Origin: Ancylobacter novellus
GTDB taxonomy: Bacteria; Pseudomonadota; Alphaproteobacteria; Rhizobiales; Xanthobacteraceae
Length of the DNA: 64,000 bases
Direction: 5' to 3'
NCBI GenBank assembly: GCA_003241485.1
Contig: QFQD01000014.1
Location: forward strand, 1 to 64,000
The translations under genes were made by a program, and so were the position numbers. Below, piece by piece: positions 8,323 to 16,562 of the stretch (its first letter is position 1; each line of letters starts with the position of its first letter). A model generated the notes under the pieces. That model saw only the letters and a list, made by a program, of their open reading frames with translations, did not search any database and was not told the origin of the DNA.

Positions 8323-9017
8323 CCATGCAGTTTCGCGTCGAGGCTCTCGATCAGCATTACGGTTCGGCGCAAGTGCTGCGCCAGGTCGGGTTCGAGATCG
8401 TGCCAGGCGAGTGCCTCGCCGTGCTCGGGCGCAATGGCGCGGGCAAGACCACGCTGCTCAAATGCCTGATGGGTCTTCTCGCGCCGACCGGCGGGCGGGT
8501 GATGATCGATGGCGCCGATGCCACGTCCTGGTCGCCGAACCGTCGCTCGCGGGCGGGTCTTGCCTATATGCCGCAGGGCAGGGAGATCTTCTCCGAACTC
8601 ACGGTCGGCGAGAATATCGAGGCGGCGGCACGTGCTCACGGTACTTATGGCACGGCGGCGATGGAGGAGGCGATCAGCCTGTTCCCCGTGCTTCGCGAGA
8701 TGTGGAAGCGATCAGGCGGCGCGCTGTCGGGCGGCCAGCAGCAGCAACTGGCGCTCGCCCGCGCGCTCGTCACCCAGCCGAGCCTGCTCATCCTCGACGA
8801 GCCGACCGAAGGCATACAGCCCAACATCGTCGCTCTCATCGGTGAGGTGCTGCGCGCGCTCAAGGGGCGTATCTCGATCCTGTTGGTCGAGCAATATCTC
8901 GATTTCGCGGTGGAGACCGCCGACGCCTTCGTCATCCTCTCGCGCGGTTCCATTGTCGAGACCGGCCGTGCCGGGGCGATGAGCCGCGAGAATCTCACCC
9001 GCTTCATCGCGGTCTGA
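8319..9017 (+). CDS. urtE: Urea/amide ABC transporter ATP-binding protein UrtE
   Basis: Second ATPase of the importer, LivF type, 232 residues. Walker A is GRNGAGKTT, the signature is LSGGQQQQLALARAL, Walker B is LLILDEPTEGIQPN and the H-loop position is occupied as VEQYLDF, the normal LivF/UrtE form with Gln. It closes the transporter genes; fmdA follows after 31 bases. Confidence 0.92.
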   Translation: MTMQFRVEALDQHYGSAQVLRQVGFEIVPGECLAVLGRNGAGKTTLLKCLMGLLAPTGGRVMIDGADATSWSPNRRSRAGLAYMPQGREIFSELTVGENIEAAARAHGTYGTAAMEEAISLFPVLREMWKRSGGALSGGQQQQLALARALVTQPSLLILDEPTEGIQPNIVALIGEVLRALKGRISILLVEQYLDFAVETADAFVILSRGSIVETGRAGAMSRENLTRFIAV

Positions 9018-9048
9018 CCCTTTTTCCGCATCGCATCAGGAGTTTGCC

Positions 9049-9984
9049 ATGTCGCGCCGCTTTGAAATCCCCGCCACGCCGGAAAACATGGTGTGGGGCT
9101 ATCTCGACAGCACGACGCCGCCGGTGCTGGAGGTGGCCTCGGGCGACGTGGTGACGCTCCATTCTTTCCCCGCCGGCGGCAAGGAGACGCTGCCCGACAC
9201 TCTCTCCGTTCCCGAAGATTATAAGCTGGCACTCGACACGCTCCCGCAGGGCGCCGGTCCCCACTTCATCACTGGGCCGGTCTATGTGAAGGATGCCAAG
9301 CCCGGTGACGTGCTGCAGGTCGACATTCTCGACGTGAAGGTGCGTCAGGACTGGGGCTTCGTCTCCATTCTGCCGCTGCTCGGCACGCTGCCGGCGGAGT
9401 TCACCGACTACGAGACCATCCACCCGATCGTCGACCACGCCAAGAATGTCTGCGTCATGCCATGGGGAACCGAGATTCCCCTCGACCCGTTCTTCGGCAT
9501 CATCGCCACCGCGCCGCCGCCGGCCTGGGGCCGCTGCGGATCGCCGGTGCCGCGCGCTTTCGGCGGAAACATGGACAATAAGGAACTGCGCGCCGGCACC
9601 ACGCTCTATCTGCCGGTGTTCAACGAAGGCGCGCTGTTTTTCGCCGGCGATGGCCACGGCGTTCAGGGGGATGGCGAGGTGTGCATCACCGCCCTTGAAA
9701 CGGGCGTGACCGGCACGTTTCGTCTGACGTTGCGTAAGGATATGGAGCTCGACTGGCCCTTCGCCGAGAGCGCGACGCATCTCATCTCCATCGGGCTCGA
9801 CGAAGATCTCGACGACGCCGCCAAGCAGGCAACACGCGAGATGGTCAAGCATATCTGCCTGCGCACCAATCTCTCGCGGAACCAGGCGTACATGCTGTGC
9901 TCGCTGGCCGGGAACCTGCGCGTCACCCAGCTGGTCGACGGCAACAAGGGCGTTCACATGATGCTGCGCAAATCGCTGCTCTGA
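9049..9984 (+). CDS. fmdA: Formamidase/acetamidase family amidohydrolase
   Basis: Predicted cytoplasmic hydrolase releasing ammonia from formamide or another short amide. The 311-residue protein has acetamidase/formamidase-family features: an N-terminal beta-rich half (VASGDVVTLHSFPAGG, ITGPVYVKDAKPGDVLQVDI) and the conserved segments PRAFGGNMDNKEL and LYLPVFNEGALFFAGDGHG. AGGAG lies 6 bases before ATG 9049. Location as the last gene of the urt operon indicates that imported substrate is hydrolysed as a nitrogen source. Which amide is used cannot be read from sequence. Confidence 0.88.
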   Translation: MSRRFEIPATPENMVWGYLDSTTPPVLEVASGDVVTLHSFPAGGKETLPDTLSVPEDYKLALDTLPQGAGPHFITGPVYVKDAKPGDVLQVDILDVKVRQDWGFVSILPLLGTLPAEFTDYETIHPIVDHAKNVCVMPWGTEIPLDPFFGIIATAPPPAWGRCGSPVPRAFGGNMDNKELRAGTTLYLPVFNEGALFFAGDGHGVQGDGEVCITALETGVTGTFRLTLRKDMELDWPFAESATHLISIGLDEDLDDAAKQATREMVKHICLRTNLSRNQAYMLCSLAGNLRVTQLVDGNKGVHMMLRKSLL

Positions 9985-10470
9985 ACGGACGGCCGAGGCC
10001 GAAAGGCCTGGCCTTGCTTGTGATGGCCGGCGAGGAACCCCTCGTCGGCCTCAACCGCATGGCCGGTTGCGCGCCGGATACGCCGCGATGGAAGCCTGCG
10101 CATCGGGCCATGATCATCGAATTGCTCGACGAAGCAGGGCCGGTGGTGCCGGACGGCGTCAGGGAGACCGGCTAAGGGGCGCAACCCGGTAAATTGCCGG
10201 GATGCGCCGTCTCTCTACGGTCCCCCGCGGGGAGCCTTAAGGACCGGATCCGGCCGTCGTTTTTCGCGAGGCGCCAACAATAGATTGGTTAGCCGGCAGC
10301 AGACAATTTCCCCGCGACGCGACGAGGACTCTGAAGAGTCTCCGCGGAAAACGCTCCTTCGCCGAGCGCCACCCCGCCAATGGCGGCCTTGGCCATTCGG
10401 GCTATCGAAGGGCGATATTCTCGCTTTTCGCTCCGATTTGAAGTCGGCCTCATTCCACTGCCGTCGACAA
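9985..10470. other. Intergenic region between fmdA and the lacI-type gene
   Basis: Apart from the hairpin at 10178-10208 I find no supportable gene. Small open frames exist on both strands but have no ribosome-binding site, family likeness or codon bias of their own. Confidence 0.5.
10178..10208 (+). terminator. Hairpin downstream of the urt-fmdA operon
   Basis: A 12-bp stem with one A-A mismatch (GGCGCAACCCGG at 10178-10189, CCGGGATGCGCC at 10197-10208) and a 7-base loop. It lacks a T-run, so termination would be weak or Rho-assisted. Confidence 0.45.
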
Positions 10471-10472
10471 GC

Positions 10473-10501
10473 TTGACAGTGCGTGAAACCGGTTTCATTC
10501 T
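10473..10501 (+). promoter_or_regulatory. Candidate promoter of the lacI-nagB operon
   Basis: A consensus -35 TTGACA (10473-10478) is followed after 17 bases by CATTCT (10496-10501) as a poor -10. The first operator palindrome fills the spacer, so repressor bound there would exclude polymerase. Confidence 0.5.
10484..10497. promoter_or_regulatory. LacI-type operator 1
   Basis: Perfect 14-bp palindrome TGAAACCGGTTTCA with the central CG step typical of LacI/GalR operators, located between the putative -35 and -10. The identical sequence recurs 37 bp downstream. Confidence 0.75.
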
Positions 10502-10519
10502 TCATGCCGACGACAGTTC

Positions 10520-10535
10520 ATGAAACCGGTTTCAT
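10520..10535. promoter_or_regulatory. LacI-type operator 2
   Basis: Perfect 16-bp palindrome ATGAAACCGGTTTCAT containing the same 14-bp core as operator 1, centre-to-centre 37 bp. Its first bases form an ATG in frame with the regulator, which could be mistaken for the start codon; the better start is GTG 10571. Confidence 0.75.
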
Positions 10536-10570
10536 TCTCAATCGCGAAGTACGTTTCTTCAGGAAAAATC

Positions 10571-11650
10571 GTGACGAAACCAACGACCGTCAAAACATCT
10601 CCGACCATTCGCCTCGTTGCGCGCGAGGCCGGCGTCTCGCAGGCGACGGTATCGCGGGCGTTCTCGCAGCCTGAGCTGCTGACGGCGACGACGGTGGAAA
10701 AGGTGCTCGAGACGGCTCGGCGTCTCGGCTATGTCCCCAATCAGGTAGCGCGGGCGCTTTCCACCGGCCGATCGGGGAACATCGCGCTCATCCTGCCGGA
10801 TGTCGCGAACCCCTTCTTCTCGGCGCTGATGCGCGGCGCGCAGGCGCAGGCCTACAAGCGCGGCTATGCCACCTTCCTCGGAGATTCCGACGAGACTGCC
10901 CATCTCGAGGACGTGCTGTTCAGCAAGCTGGCGGCGCAGGTCGACGGCTTCGTGCTCGCTTCGCCCCGCATGGAAGAAGCGTTGATCCGAAAGCACACCG
11001 CCCGCAAGCCGCTGGTGGTGATCAACCGTGATCTGGACGGCATCGCCCGCGTGCTCATCGATACCGCTGCCGGCTTTGCCGCCGCCGTCGATCTGCTTGC
11101 CGGACTGGGACACCGGACCATCGCCTATGTGGGCGCCCCGGCCTCCTCATGGTCCAGCCAGCAACGCGCACGGGCCGTTGCCGAGGCGGGCGCGGCCAGG
11201 GGGCTGAAGGTCGTGGAGATCGCCGCGGGGCGCCCGAGCCACGAGGCGGGCCAAAACTGCGTCGCGCGTTTGCTGGAGAGCGGCGCGACGGGCGTGCTGG
11301 CGGTCGACGATGTCGTGGCGCAGGGGATCATGGCCGGGCTCGCCGCGCGTGGGCTTTCCATTCCCGGCGACGTCAGCGTGGTGGGGTGCGACGACATCAT
11401 CGCGTCTACCACCTATCCGCCGCTGACGAGCGTGAATGCCCGCTGCGCGCTGGCCGGCGCCAACGCCGTGGACCTGCTGCTCAACAGCTTCGCCAATCCC
11501 AGCCCACCGCTCGAAAGCCACGTCATCACCGGCGAACTGATCATCCGCAGCTCGACCGGACCGGCGCCCGCCATCCGCCCGCCCCTTCGAGGCAAGGCCC
11601 GCCGCCGACCGCAAGCGGCGGCAGATCCCCTTCCGTCCAGCAGGAAATGA
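10571..11650 (+). CDS. LacI/GalR-family transcriptional regulator
   Basis: Predicted repressor of the amino-sugar operon it heads. It has an N-terminal LacI HTH (TIRLVAREAGVSQATVSRAF), the hinge helix (YVPNQVARALSTGRSG) and a periplasmic-binding-like effector domain (LILPDVANPFFSALMRGAQ; DVSVVGCDDIIASTTYPPLT). I chose GTG 10571 because AGGA is 6 bases upstream and the HTH follows at the normal distance; the in-frame ATG at 10520 lies inside operator 2. The stop overlaps an ATG of nagB. Two identical palindromes upstream make autoregulation likely. The effector is probably a sugar phosphate or amino sugar, by inference from the neighbours. Confidence 0.88.
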   Translation: MTKPTTVKTSPTIRLVAREAGVSQATVSRAFSQPELLTATTVEKVLETARRLGYVPNQVARALSTGRSGNIALILPDVANPFFSALMRGAQAQAYKRGYATFLGDSDETAHLEDVLFSKLAAQVDGFVLASPRMEEALIRKHTARKPLVVINRDLDGIARVLIDTAAGFAAAVDLLAGLGHRTIAYVGAPASSWSSQQRARAVAEAGAARGLKVVEIAAGRPSHEAGQNCVARLLESGATGVLAVDDVVAQGIMAGLAARGLSIPGDVSVVGCDDIIASTTYPPLTSVNARCALAGANAVDLLLNSFANPSPPLESHVITGELIIRSSTGPAPAIRPPLRGKARRRPQAAADPLPSSRK

Positions 11651-11652
11651 CC

Positions 11653-12396
11653 ATGATCGACATCCGCATTCACGACACCAAGCGGGAAAACGCCGAGGCG
11701 GCTGCCGCCTTCGGGGCCGCCGCCATCCGCGCGACGATCGCCGCGCACGGCAAGGCCAACGTCGTCGTCGCCACCGGCGCCAGCCAGTTCGAGATGCTGG
11801 ATGCACTGGTCGCCGCGCCCGGCATCGACTGGTCGAAGGTGACCGCGTTCCATCTCGACGAATATATCGACATGCCGGAGACGCACCCCGCCAGCTTCCG
11901 CAAATATCTTAAGGAGCGTTTCACCAGCAAGCTGCTGACACTGGGTGCCTTCCACTTCGTCACCGGCGACGCGGCAGATCTCGATGCGGAACTCGCACGC
12001 ATGAACGCGCTGCTCGACGCGCATCCGATCGACGTGATGTTCGCGGGCATCGGCGAGAACGGCCATCTCGCCTTCAACGATCCGCCGGCGGATTTTGAGA
12101 CCACGTCCGCCTACAAGGTGGTGGAACTCGAAGAGCGCTGCCGCCAGCAGCAGTTCGGCGAAGGCTGGTTTCCGACCTTCGACGATGTGCCCACCAAGGC
12201 GATATCGATGACCGTGCAGCGGATCATCTCCGCCAAAACCGTCATCCTCACCGTGCCGGACGAGCGCAAGGCCGAAGCCGTCCAGCATGCGCTGGAAGGG
12301 CCCGTCAGCAATATGTGGCCCGCCTCGATCCTCCAGCAGCACCCCGATTGCCACGCTTTCCTCGACCGCGCCGCCGCGAGCCATCTCGCCCGATAG
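11653..12396 (+). CDS. nagB: Glucosamine-6-phosphate deaminase family protein
   Basis: Predicted to convert glucosamine-6-phosphate to fructose-6-phosphate and ammonia. The 247-residue protein shows the family blocks VTAFHLDEYIDMPETHPASF and MFAGIGENGHLAFNDPP, which carry the active-site acids and histidine, and ends with a helical region. The ATG at 11653 has AGGA 7 bases upstream; an ATG at 11647 overlaps the lacI stop but is only one base from that AGGA. It sits directly behind the LacI-type gene and in front of an ABC importer. A related isomerase/deaminase acting on another amino-sugar phosphate is possible, because the variant GIGENGH differs from the enterobacterial form. No nagA is visible nearby. 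Confidence 0.82.
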   Translation: MIDIRIHDTKRENAEAAAAFGAAAIRATIAAHGKANVVVATGASQFEMLDALVAAPGIDWSKVTAFHLDEYIDMPETHPASFRKYLKERFTSKLLTLGAFHFVTGDAADLDAELARMNALLDAHPIDVMFAGIGENGHLAFNDPPADFETTSAYKVVELEERCRQQQFGEGWFPTFDDVPTKAISMTVQRIISAKTVILTVPDERKAEAVQHALEGPVSNMWPASILQQHPDCHAFLDRAAASHLAR

Positions 12397-12462
12397 CGGC
12401 GCGCGCCGGGTGTCGAGCCCCTCTAGTGCCTATCGTCAAAGATAACCAGAGTGGAGAATCAG

Positions 12463-13623
12463 ATGTCCTGTAGTTGGAAGACGCACCTGTTGACCACGGG
12501 TGCCGTGCTCGTCTCTATGACCGTCGGCGCCATGGCCGAACCGGTCGTCATCAACGTGATCGACGTGGCCGGCGACCTCCAGGTCAGCCAGCCGGCCCTC
12601 GAGAAATTCCAGGCCCAGCACCCGGATCTGGTGTCGAAGTTCGTTTTCACCCAGGCGACGGCACCGGAACTCGCCGGCAAGCTCAAGGCGCAGCAGGATG
12701 CGGGCCGCGTCGACATCGACTTCGTGCTGACCGGCAACGACGCCCTCGCCGCCGGCATGGAGCAGGGTCTCTGGTCCGAAATCCTGCCGAAAAACGCCAG
12801 CGCCTTCCCCGACCTGAAGCAGCTCTACATTCCCGGTGCCTACCTGATGCAGGAGATGGCGCGCGGACAGGCCTTCGTGATCGACTGGTACCCGTCCGGC
12901 CCGCTGCTCGAATACGCCCCCGATCGCGTCGCCAAGGTACCGGACACGCCGGAGGCGCTGCTGGCCTACTGCAAGGCCAATCCCGGCAAGTTCATGTATG
13001 CCCGCCCGGCCAATTCCGGCCCCGGCCGCACCTTCGTGATGGGCCTGCCCTACCTGCTCGGCGACAAGGATCCGAAGGACCCGATCAATGGCTGGGACAA
13101 GACCTGGGCCTATCTGAAGGAACTCGACACCTGCATCGAATACTATACCGCCGGCACCACGGCCTCGATGAAGGAGCTGGCCAACGGCACGCGCGACATC
13201 ATCGCCACCACCACCGGCTGGGACATCAATCCGCGCTATCTCGGCATCGTCCCGGAAGAATATAAGGTCGCCGCCTTCAAGAATTTCACCTGGGTGGGCG
13301 ATGCCAATTACATGGCGATGCCCAAGGGTGTCTCGGAAGCCAAGCAGAAGGTCGTGCTCGAACTGATGAAGTTCCTGCTGAAGCCCGAGCAGCAGGCCTA
13401 CATGTACGACCACGGCTACATGTATCCCGGCCCGGCGATCAAGGGCGTGACCCTCGACATGGCGCCCAAGGACAGCCAGGAGACGATCCAGAAGTTCGGC
13501 CGGCCCGAATATGCCAGCCTGATCGCCGACAACCCCACCGAAGCCCCGCTCGATGCCAAGCCTCTCGTCGCGATGTTCGACAAGTGGGACCGCGAGATCG
13601 GCGCGGCGAAGATGAAGAAGTGA
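12463..13623 (+). CDS. ABC transporter extracellular solute-binding protein (PotD/family-1 type)
   Basis: Periplasmic receptor of the importer encoded by the next three genes. Signal peptide MSCSWKTHLLTTGAVLVSMT...AMA with cleavage before EPVVINVIDV; the mature chain of about 360 residues resembles family-1 solute-binding proteins (VDIDFVLTGNDALAAGMEQG; IIATTTGWDINPRY). GGAG lies 6 bases before ATG 12463; a GTG four codons upstream overlaps that site and was not used. Sequence alone does not give the ligand. Its place between nagB and an AGE epimerase suggests an amino sugar or related compound, although the permeases are of polyamine/phosphonate type. Confidence 0.85.
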   Translation: MSCSWKTHLLTTGAVLVSMTVGAMAEPVVINVIDVAGDLQVSQPALEKFQAQHPDLVSKFVFTQATAPELAGKLKAQQDAGRVDIDFVLTGNDALAAGMEQGLWSEILPKNASAFPDLKQLYIPGAYLMQEMARGQAFVIDWYPSGPLLEYAPDRVAKVPDTPEALLAYCKANPGKFMYARPANSGPGRTFVMGLPYLLGDKDPKDPINGWDKTWAYLKELDTCIEYYTAGTTASMKELANGTRDIIATTTGWDINPRYLGIVPEEYKVAAFKNFTWVGDANYMAMPKGVSEAKQKVVLELMKFLLKPEQQAYMYDHGYMYPGPAIKGVTLDMAPKDSQETIQKFGRPEYASLIADNPTEAPLDAKPLVAMFDKWDREIGAAKMKK

Positions 13624-13630
13624 TCGACAT

Positions 13631-13660
13631 CCGGCGGGCCGCCATCCGGTGGCCTGCCGG
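13631..13660 (+). terminator. Intercistronic hairpin after the solute-binding protein gene
   Basis: Begins 8 bases after the stop codon: a fully paired 13-bp stem (13631-13643 with 13648-13660, two G-U pairs) and a 4-base ATCC loop. It precedes the ATPase gene by 40 bases and has no T-run, so partial attenuation or mRNA stabilisation is likely. Confidence 0.65.
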
Positions 13661-13699
13661 AATTCTTCTGGGTTTTCAGACAAGCGGGATGAGAAGGCG

Positions 13700-14773
13700 A
13701 TGGCGATAGCTTCCGCCGACTTTCGGGAGTTGCGGCTGGACCGCATGAGCCGGAACTTCGGAGCGCATAACGCGCTGAAGGAAATCAGCCTGACGGTGCA
13801 GCGCGGCGAGTTCATCGCATTGCTGGGCCCCTCGGGCTGCGGCAAGTCGACCGCGCTGAACTGTCTGGCCGGCCTGCTGTCGCTCAGCGACGGCGCCATC
13901 TGGCTGGATGACCGGCGGATCGACACGCTGAAATCGGAGGAACGCGGCTTCGGCATGGTGTTCCAGAATTACGCGCTGTTTCCCCACATGGATGTGCGCC
14001 GCAATGTCGGCTTCGGCCTGCAGATGCAGGGCGTGCCGAAGGCCGAGACCGCGCGCCGCGTCGACGAGGCGCTCAATGTGGTCCGCCTCGCCGCGCAGGG
14101 CGCCAAGCTTCCCGGGCAGCTTTCCGGTGGCCAGCAGCAGCGCGTGGCGATCGCCCGCGCGATCGCCGTCGAGCCCCCGCTGGTTCTGATGGACGAGCCG
14201 CTGTCCAATCTCGATGCCAAGCTGCGACTGGAGATGCGCGCCGAGATCCGCCGCATCCATCGCTTGCTCGGCTCCGCCACGATCTATGTCACGCACGACC
14301 AGGACGAAGCGCTCTCGCTCGCCGACCGGATCGTCGTGCTGCGCGACGGCGAGGTCCGCCAGATCGGCACGCCGCAGGAGCTCTATCGTCGACCGCTTCA
14401 TGTCGACGTCGCAGAGTTCATGGGCTTTCGCAACGGGCTTGCTGGCCGCATCGTTCGGCGCGAGGGAGACGAGGTCGAGGTCGAGTGCGGTTTTGCCGGC
14501 CCGGTGCGCGGCCAGGCGGTAGATCTGGCGGATGACGGGCCTGTCACGGTGGCGATACGTCCTGCCGATCTCTCGCCCATGACGGGCGGTCCGCTCGCCG
14601 CCGAGGTGACGGGCATGGAATATCGCGGCGAGTCCTACTTCGGCACCGCAACCGGCCCCGGCGGTCAGGAACTGTTCTTCCGCTCCGAAGTCCCGCTTGG
14701 CGTGGGAGTGGCCGTGCGTTTGGGCGCACCGGCGGATCGCACCCTCGTCTACGCGCACGAGGCGGGCCGATGA
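13700..14773 (+). CDS. ABC transporter ATP-binding protein, PotA/CysA type
   Basis: Cytoplasmic ATPase of 357 residues. Walker A is LGPSGCGKST, Q-loop VFQNYALFPHM, signature LSGGQQQRVAIARAIA, Walker B LVLMDEPLSNLDAKL and H-loop VTHDQDEAL. A C-terminal TOBE-like regulatory domain (VTVAIRPADLSPMTGG) follows, which is typical of importers for polyamines, iron, sulfate and phosphonates. ATG 13700 has GAGAAGG just upstream. Its stop overlaps the first permease start by ATGA. Confidence 0.9.
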   Translation: MAIASADFRELRLDRMSRNFGAHNALKEISLTVQRGEFIALLGPSGCGKSTALNCLAGLLSLSDGAIWLDDRRIDTLKSEERGFGMVFQNYALFPHMDVRRNVGFGLQMQGVPKAETARRVDEALNVVRLAAQGAKLPGQLSGGQQQRVAIARAIAVEPPLVLMDEPLSNLDAKLRLEMRAEIRRIHRLLGSATIYVTHDQDEALSLADRIVVLRDGEVRQIGTPQELYRRPLHVDVAEFMGFRNGLAGRIVRREGDEVEVECGFAGPVRGQAVDLADDGPVTVAIRPADLSPMTGGPLAAEVTGMEYRGESYFGTATGPGGQELFFRSEVPLGVGVAVRLGAPADRTLVYAHEAGR

Positions 14774-15672
14774 CGCCGGGCTCGCCGAAGGCCTCCCCCG
14801 CGCGCCCACGCCGCCGCAGCCTTGCCGAGCTTGGCTTCGACAGCGTGACGCTCCTGCTGGTGCCGGCCGCGCTGTTCGTGGTCGTGGTCTTCGTCTACCC
14901 CTTCCTCTACGGGCTGTTTCTCTCCTTCGCCCCGAAAGAGGGCGGGGTGTTCGGCAATTACCTGCGCTTCTTTTCCGACCCCTACATGTACGGCACGATC
15001 TGGCTGACCCTGCGGCTCGCCATTCCCGTGACGGTGCTGAACATCGCGCTCTCGGTGCCGATCGCGATGCAGGTGCGCCACATGAGACACCAGCGCCTGC
15101 TGACCACCATTCTGGTGTTGCCCATCACGCTCGGCACGGTGCTGGTGGCGGAAGGGCTGCTGAACTATCTCGGGCCTCAAGGCTGGCTGAACCGGACCAT
15201 GATCCTGGTCGGGCTGATCGATCGCCCGATCCGGCTGATCCACAATTACTGGGGCGTGTTCATCTCGCTGGTCATCACCGGCTTTCCCTTCACCTTCCTG
15301 CTCACGCTGTCGATGATCTCGGGCATCGATCCCGCGCTGGAGCAAGCCGCGGCGACGCTCGGCGCGCGTGCGCGCAGCCGCTTCCGCCACATCGTGCTGC
15401 CGCTCATCGTACCGGGTCTTGCCGTCACCTTCTGCCTCGCCTTCGTGGACGCCTTCTCGGTGTTCCCCTCGGCGGTGATGCTCGGTGCGCCGGCGGGCGA
15501 GACGCGCGTGATCTCCTTCGCGGCGGCGCAGGCAGCCTTCGAGCAATATGACTACTCCTACGCCTCTGCCATCGCGATGATCATGGCCGTGGTGCAGTTC
15601 GGCTTCGTCGGTGCCGTGCTGATGCTGCGTCGGTTGTTCTACAAGGGCCCGGCGGGCGGCGGGAAAGGGTGA
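14770..15672 (+). CDS. ABC transporter permease, PotB-like
   Basis: Inner-membrane subunit of 300 residues with six predicted helices and the EAA-type cytoplasmic loop EQAAATLGARARSRFRHIVL, which contacts the ATPase. The N-terminal tail is Pro/Arg-rich. It overlaps its neighbours by four bases at both ends, so transporter subunits are translationally coupled. Confidence 0.88.
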   Translation: MTPGSPKASPARPRRRSLAELGFDSVTLLLVPAALFVVVVFVYPFLYGLFLSFAPKEGGVFGNYLRFFSDPYMYGTIWLTLRLAIPVTVLNIALSVPIAMQVRHMRHQRLLTTILVLPITLGTVLVAEGLLNYLGPQGWLNRTMILVGLIDRPIRLIHNYWGVFISLVITGFPFTFLLTLSMISGIDPALEQAAATLGARARSRFRHIVLPLIVPGLAVTFCLAFVDAFSVFPSAVMLGAPAGETRVISFAAAQAAFEQYDYSYASAIAMIMAVVQFGFVGAVLMLRRLFYKGPAGGGKG

Positions 15673-16511
15673 GCGGGACCATGGAAAGCGCCCTCGAAAA
15701 GCTCTGGAAGACTCTCGTCTGGGCTTTCATCATCTTCTTCGTGGTCAATGTGATCGCGATGATCGCGACCGTGGTGGTCAACTCCTTCGGCACGCGCTGG
15801 CTCAATTCCTGGCTGCCCGTGGCCTTCACCACGCGCTGGTATGCTTCCGCCTGGAAGGAGTTCCAGCTCAGCGACGTTCTGCTCGTCACCTTCCAGATCG
15901 CCGGCGCGGTCGTGCTCATTTCCGCGCTGATCGGCGTGCCGGCCGCCTATGCGCTGGCGCGGCGGGACTTCCCCGGCAAGCCGCTGATTATGCTGCTGTT
16001 CCTGCTGCCGCTTCTGGTGCCGCCGATCACCTTCGGCGTGCCCTTGGCGACGGTGCTCTACAAGTTCGGCCTCGCGGGCACGATGTGGGGCGTCATCGTC
16101 GCCAATCTTGTGCCGACCATCCCGTTCACCGTGGTGCTGATGATCCCGTTCATCGAGCAGATCGATCCGAGAGTCGAGGCGGCGGCCCGCGTGTTCGGGG
16201 CCGGAACGGGCCGGCTGTTCCTCCATGTGCTGCTGCCGCTGCTGCTGCCGGGCATACTCGCGGCCACGCTGCTCGCCATGGTGCGCACCGTCTCCATGTT
16301 CGAGTTGACCTTCCTGACCGCCGGGCCGACGAGCCAGACGCTGGTCGTCGCGCTGTACTACTCGGTCTTCGCGGCCGGCGTTCGCGCCGGGCAGTCGATC
16401 GATGCCATGGCGGTGGTCTACATGCTCAGCACGCTGATCTGGCTTCTGGTCGCCCTGCGCTTCGTCAATCCGACGCAGATCGTGGCGCGGGTGAAAAAGG
16501 CGCCGACCTGA
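15669..16511 (+). CDS. ABC transporter permease, PotC-like
   Basis: Second permease, 280 residues if started at GTG 15669, whose GTGA overlaps the preceding stop; ATG 15681 is an alternative. Six hydrophobic helices are visible and the EAA loop reads VEAAARVFGAGTGRLFLHVL. It forms the channel with the PotB-like subunit. Confidence 0.88.
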   Translation: MSGTMESALEKLWKTLVWAFIIFFVVNVIAMIATVVVNSFGTRWLNSWLPVAFTTRWYASAWKEFQLSDVLLVTFQIAGAVVLISALIGVPAAYALARRDFPGKPLIMLLFLLPLLVPPITFGVPLATVLYKFGLAGTMWGVIVANLVPTIPFTVVLMIPFIEQIDPRVEAAARVFGAGTGRLFLHVLLPLLLPGILAATLLAMVRTVSMFELTFLTAGPTSQTLVVALYYSVFAAGVRAGQSIDAMAVVYMLSTLIWLLVALRFVNPTQIVARVKKAPT

Positions 16512-16562
16512 CCGCCGTGATGCGCCCCTCGCCCTGCAACTGAGGTGATTGCCGTTTCATCC

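Noticed and set aside
9897..10175. Small plus-strand open frame after fmdA
   Set aside because: It begins inside fmdA in another frame, has no ribosome-binding site and no family likeness.
10520..10570. ATG 10520 as start of the LacI-type gene
   Set aside because: The codon is part of the second operator palindrome; GTG 10571 has AGGA at proper distance and gives the normal HTH position.
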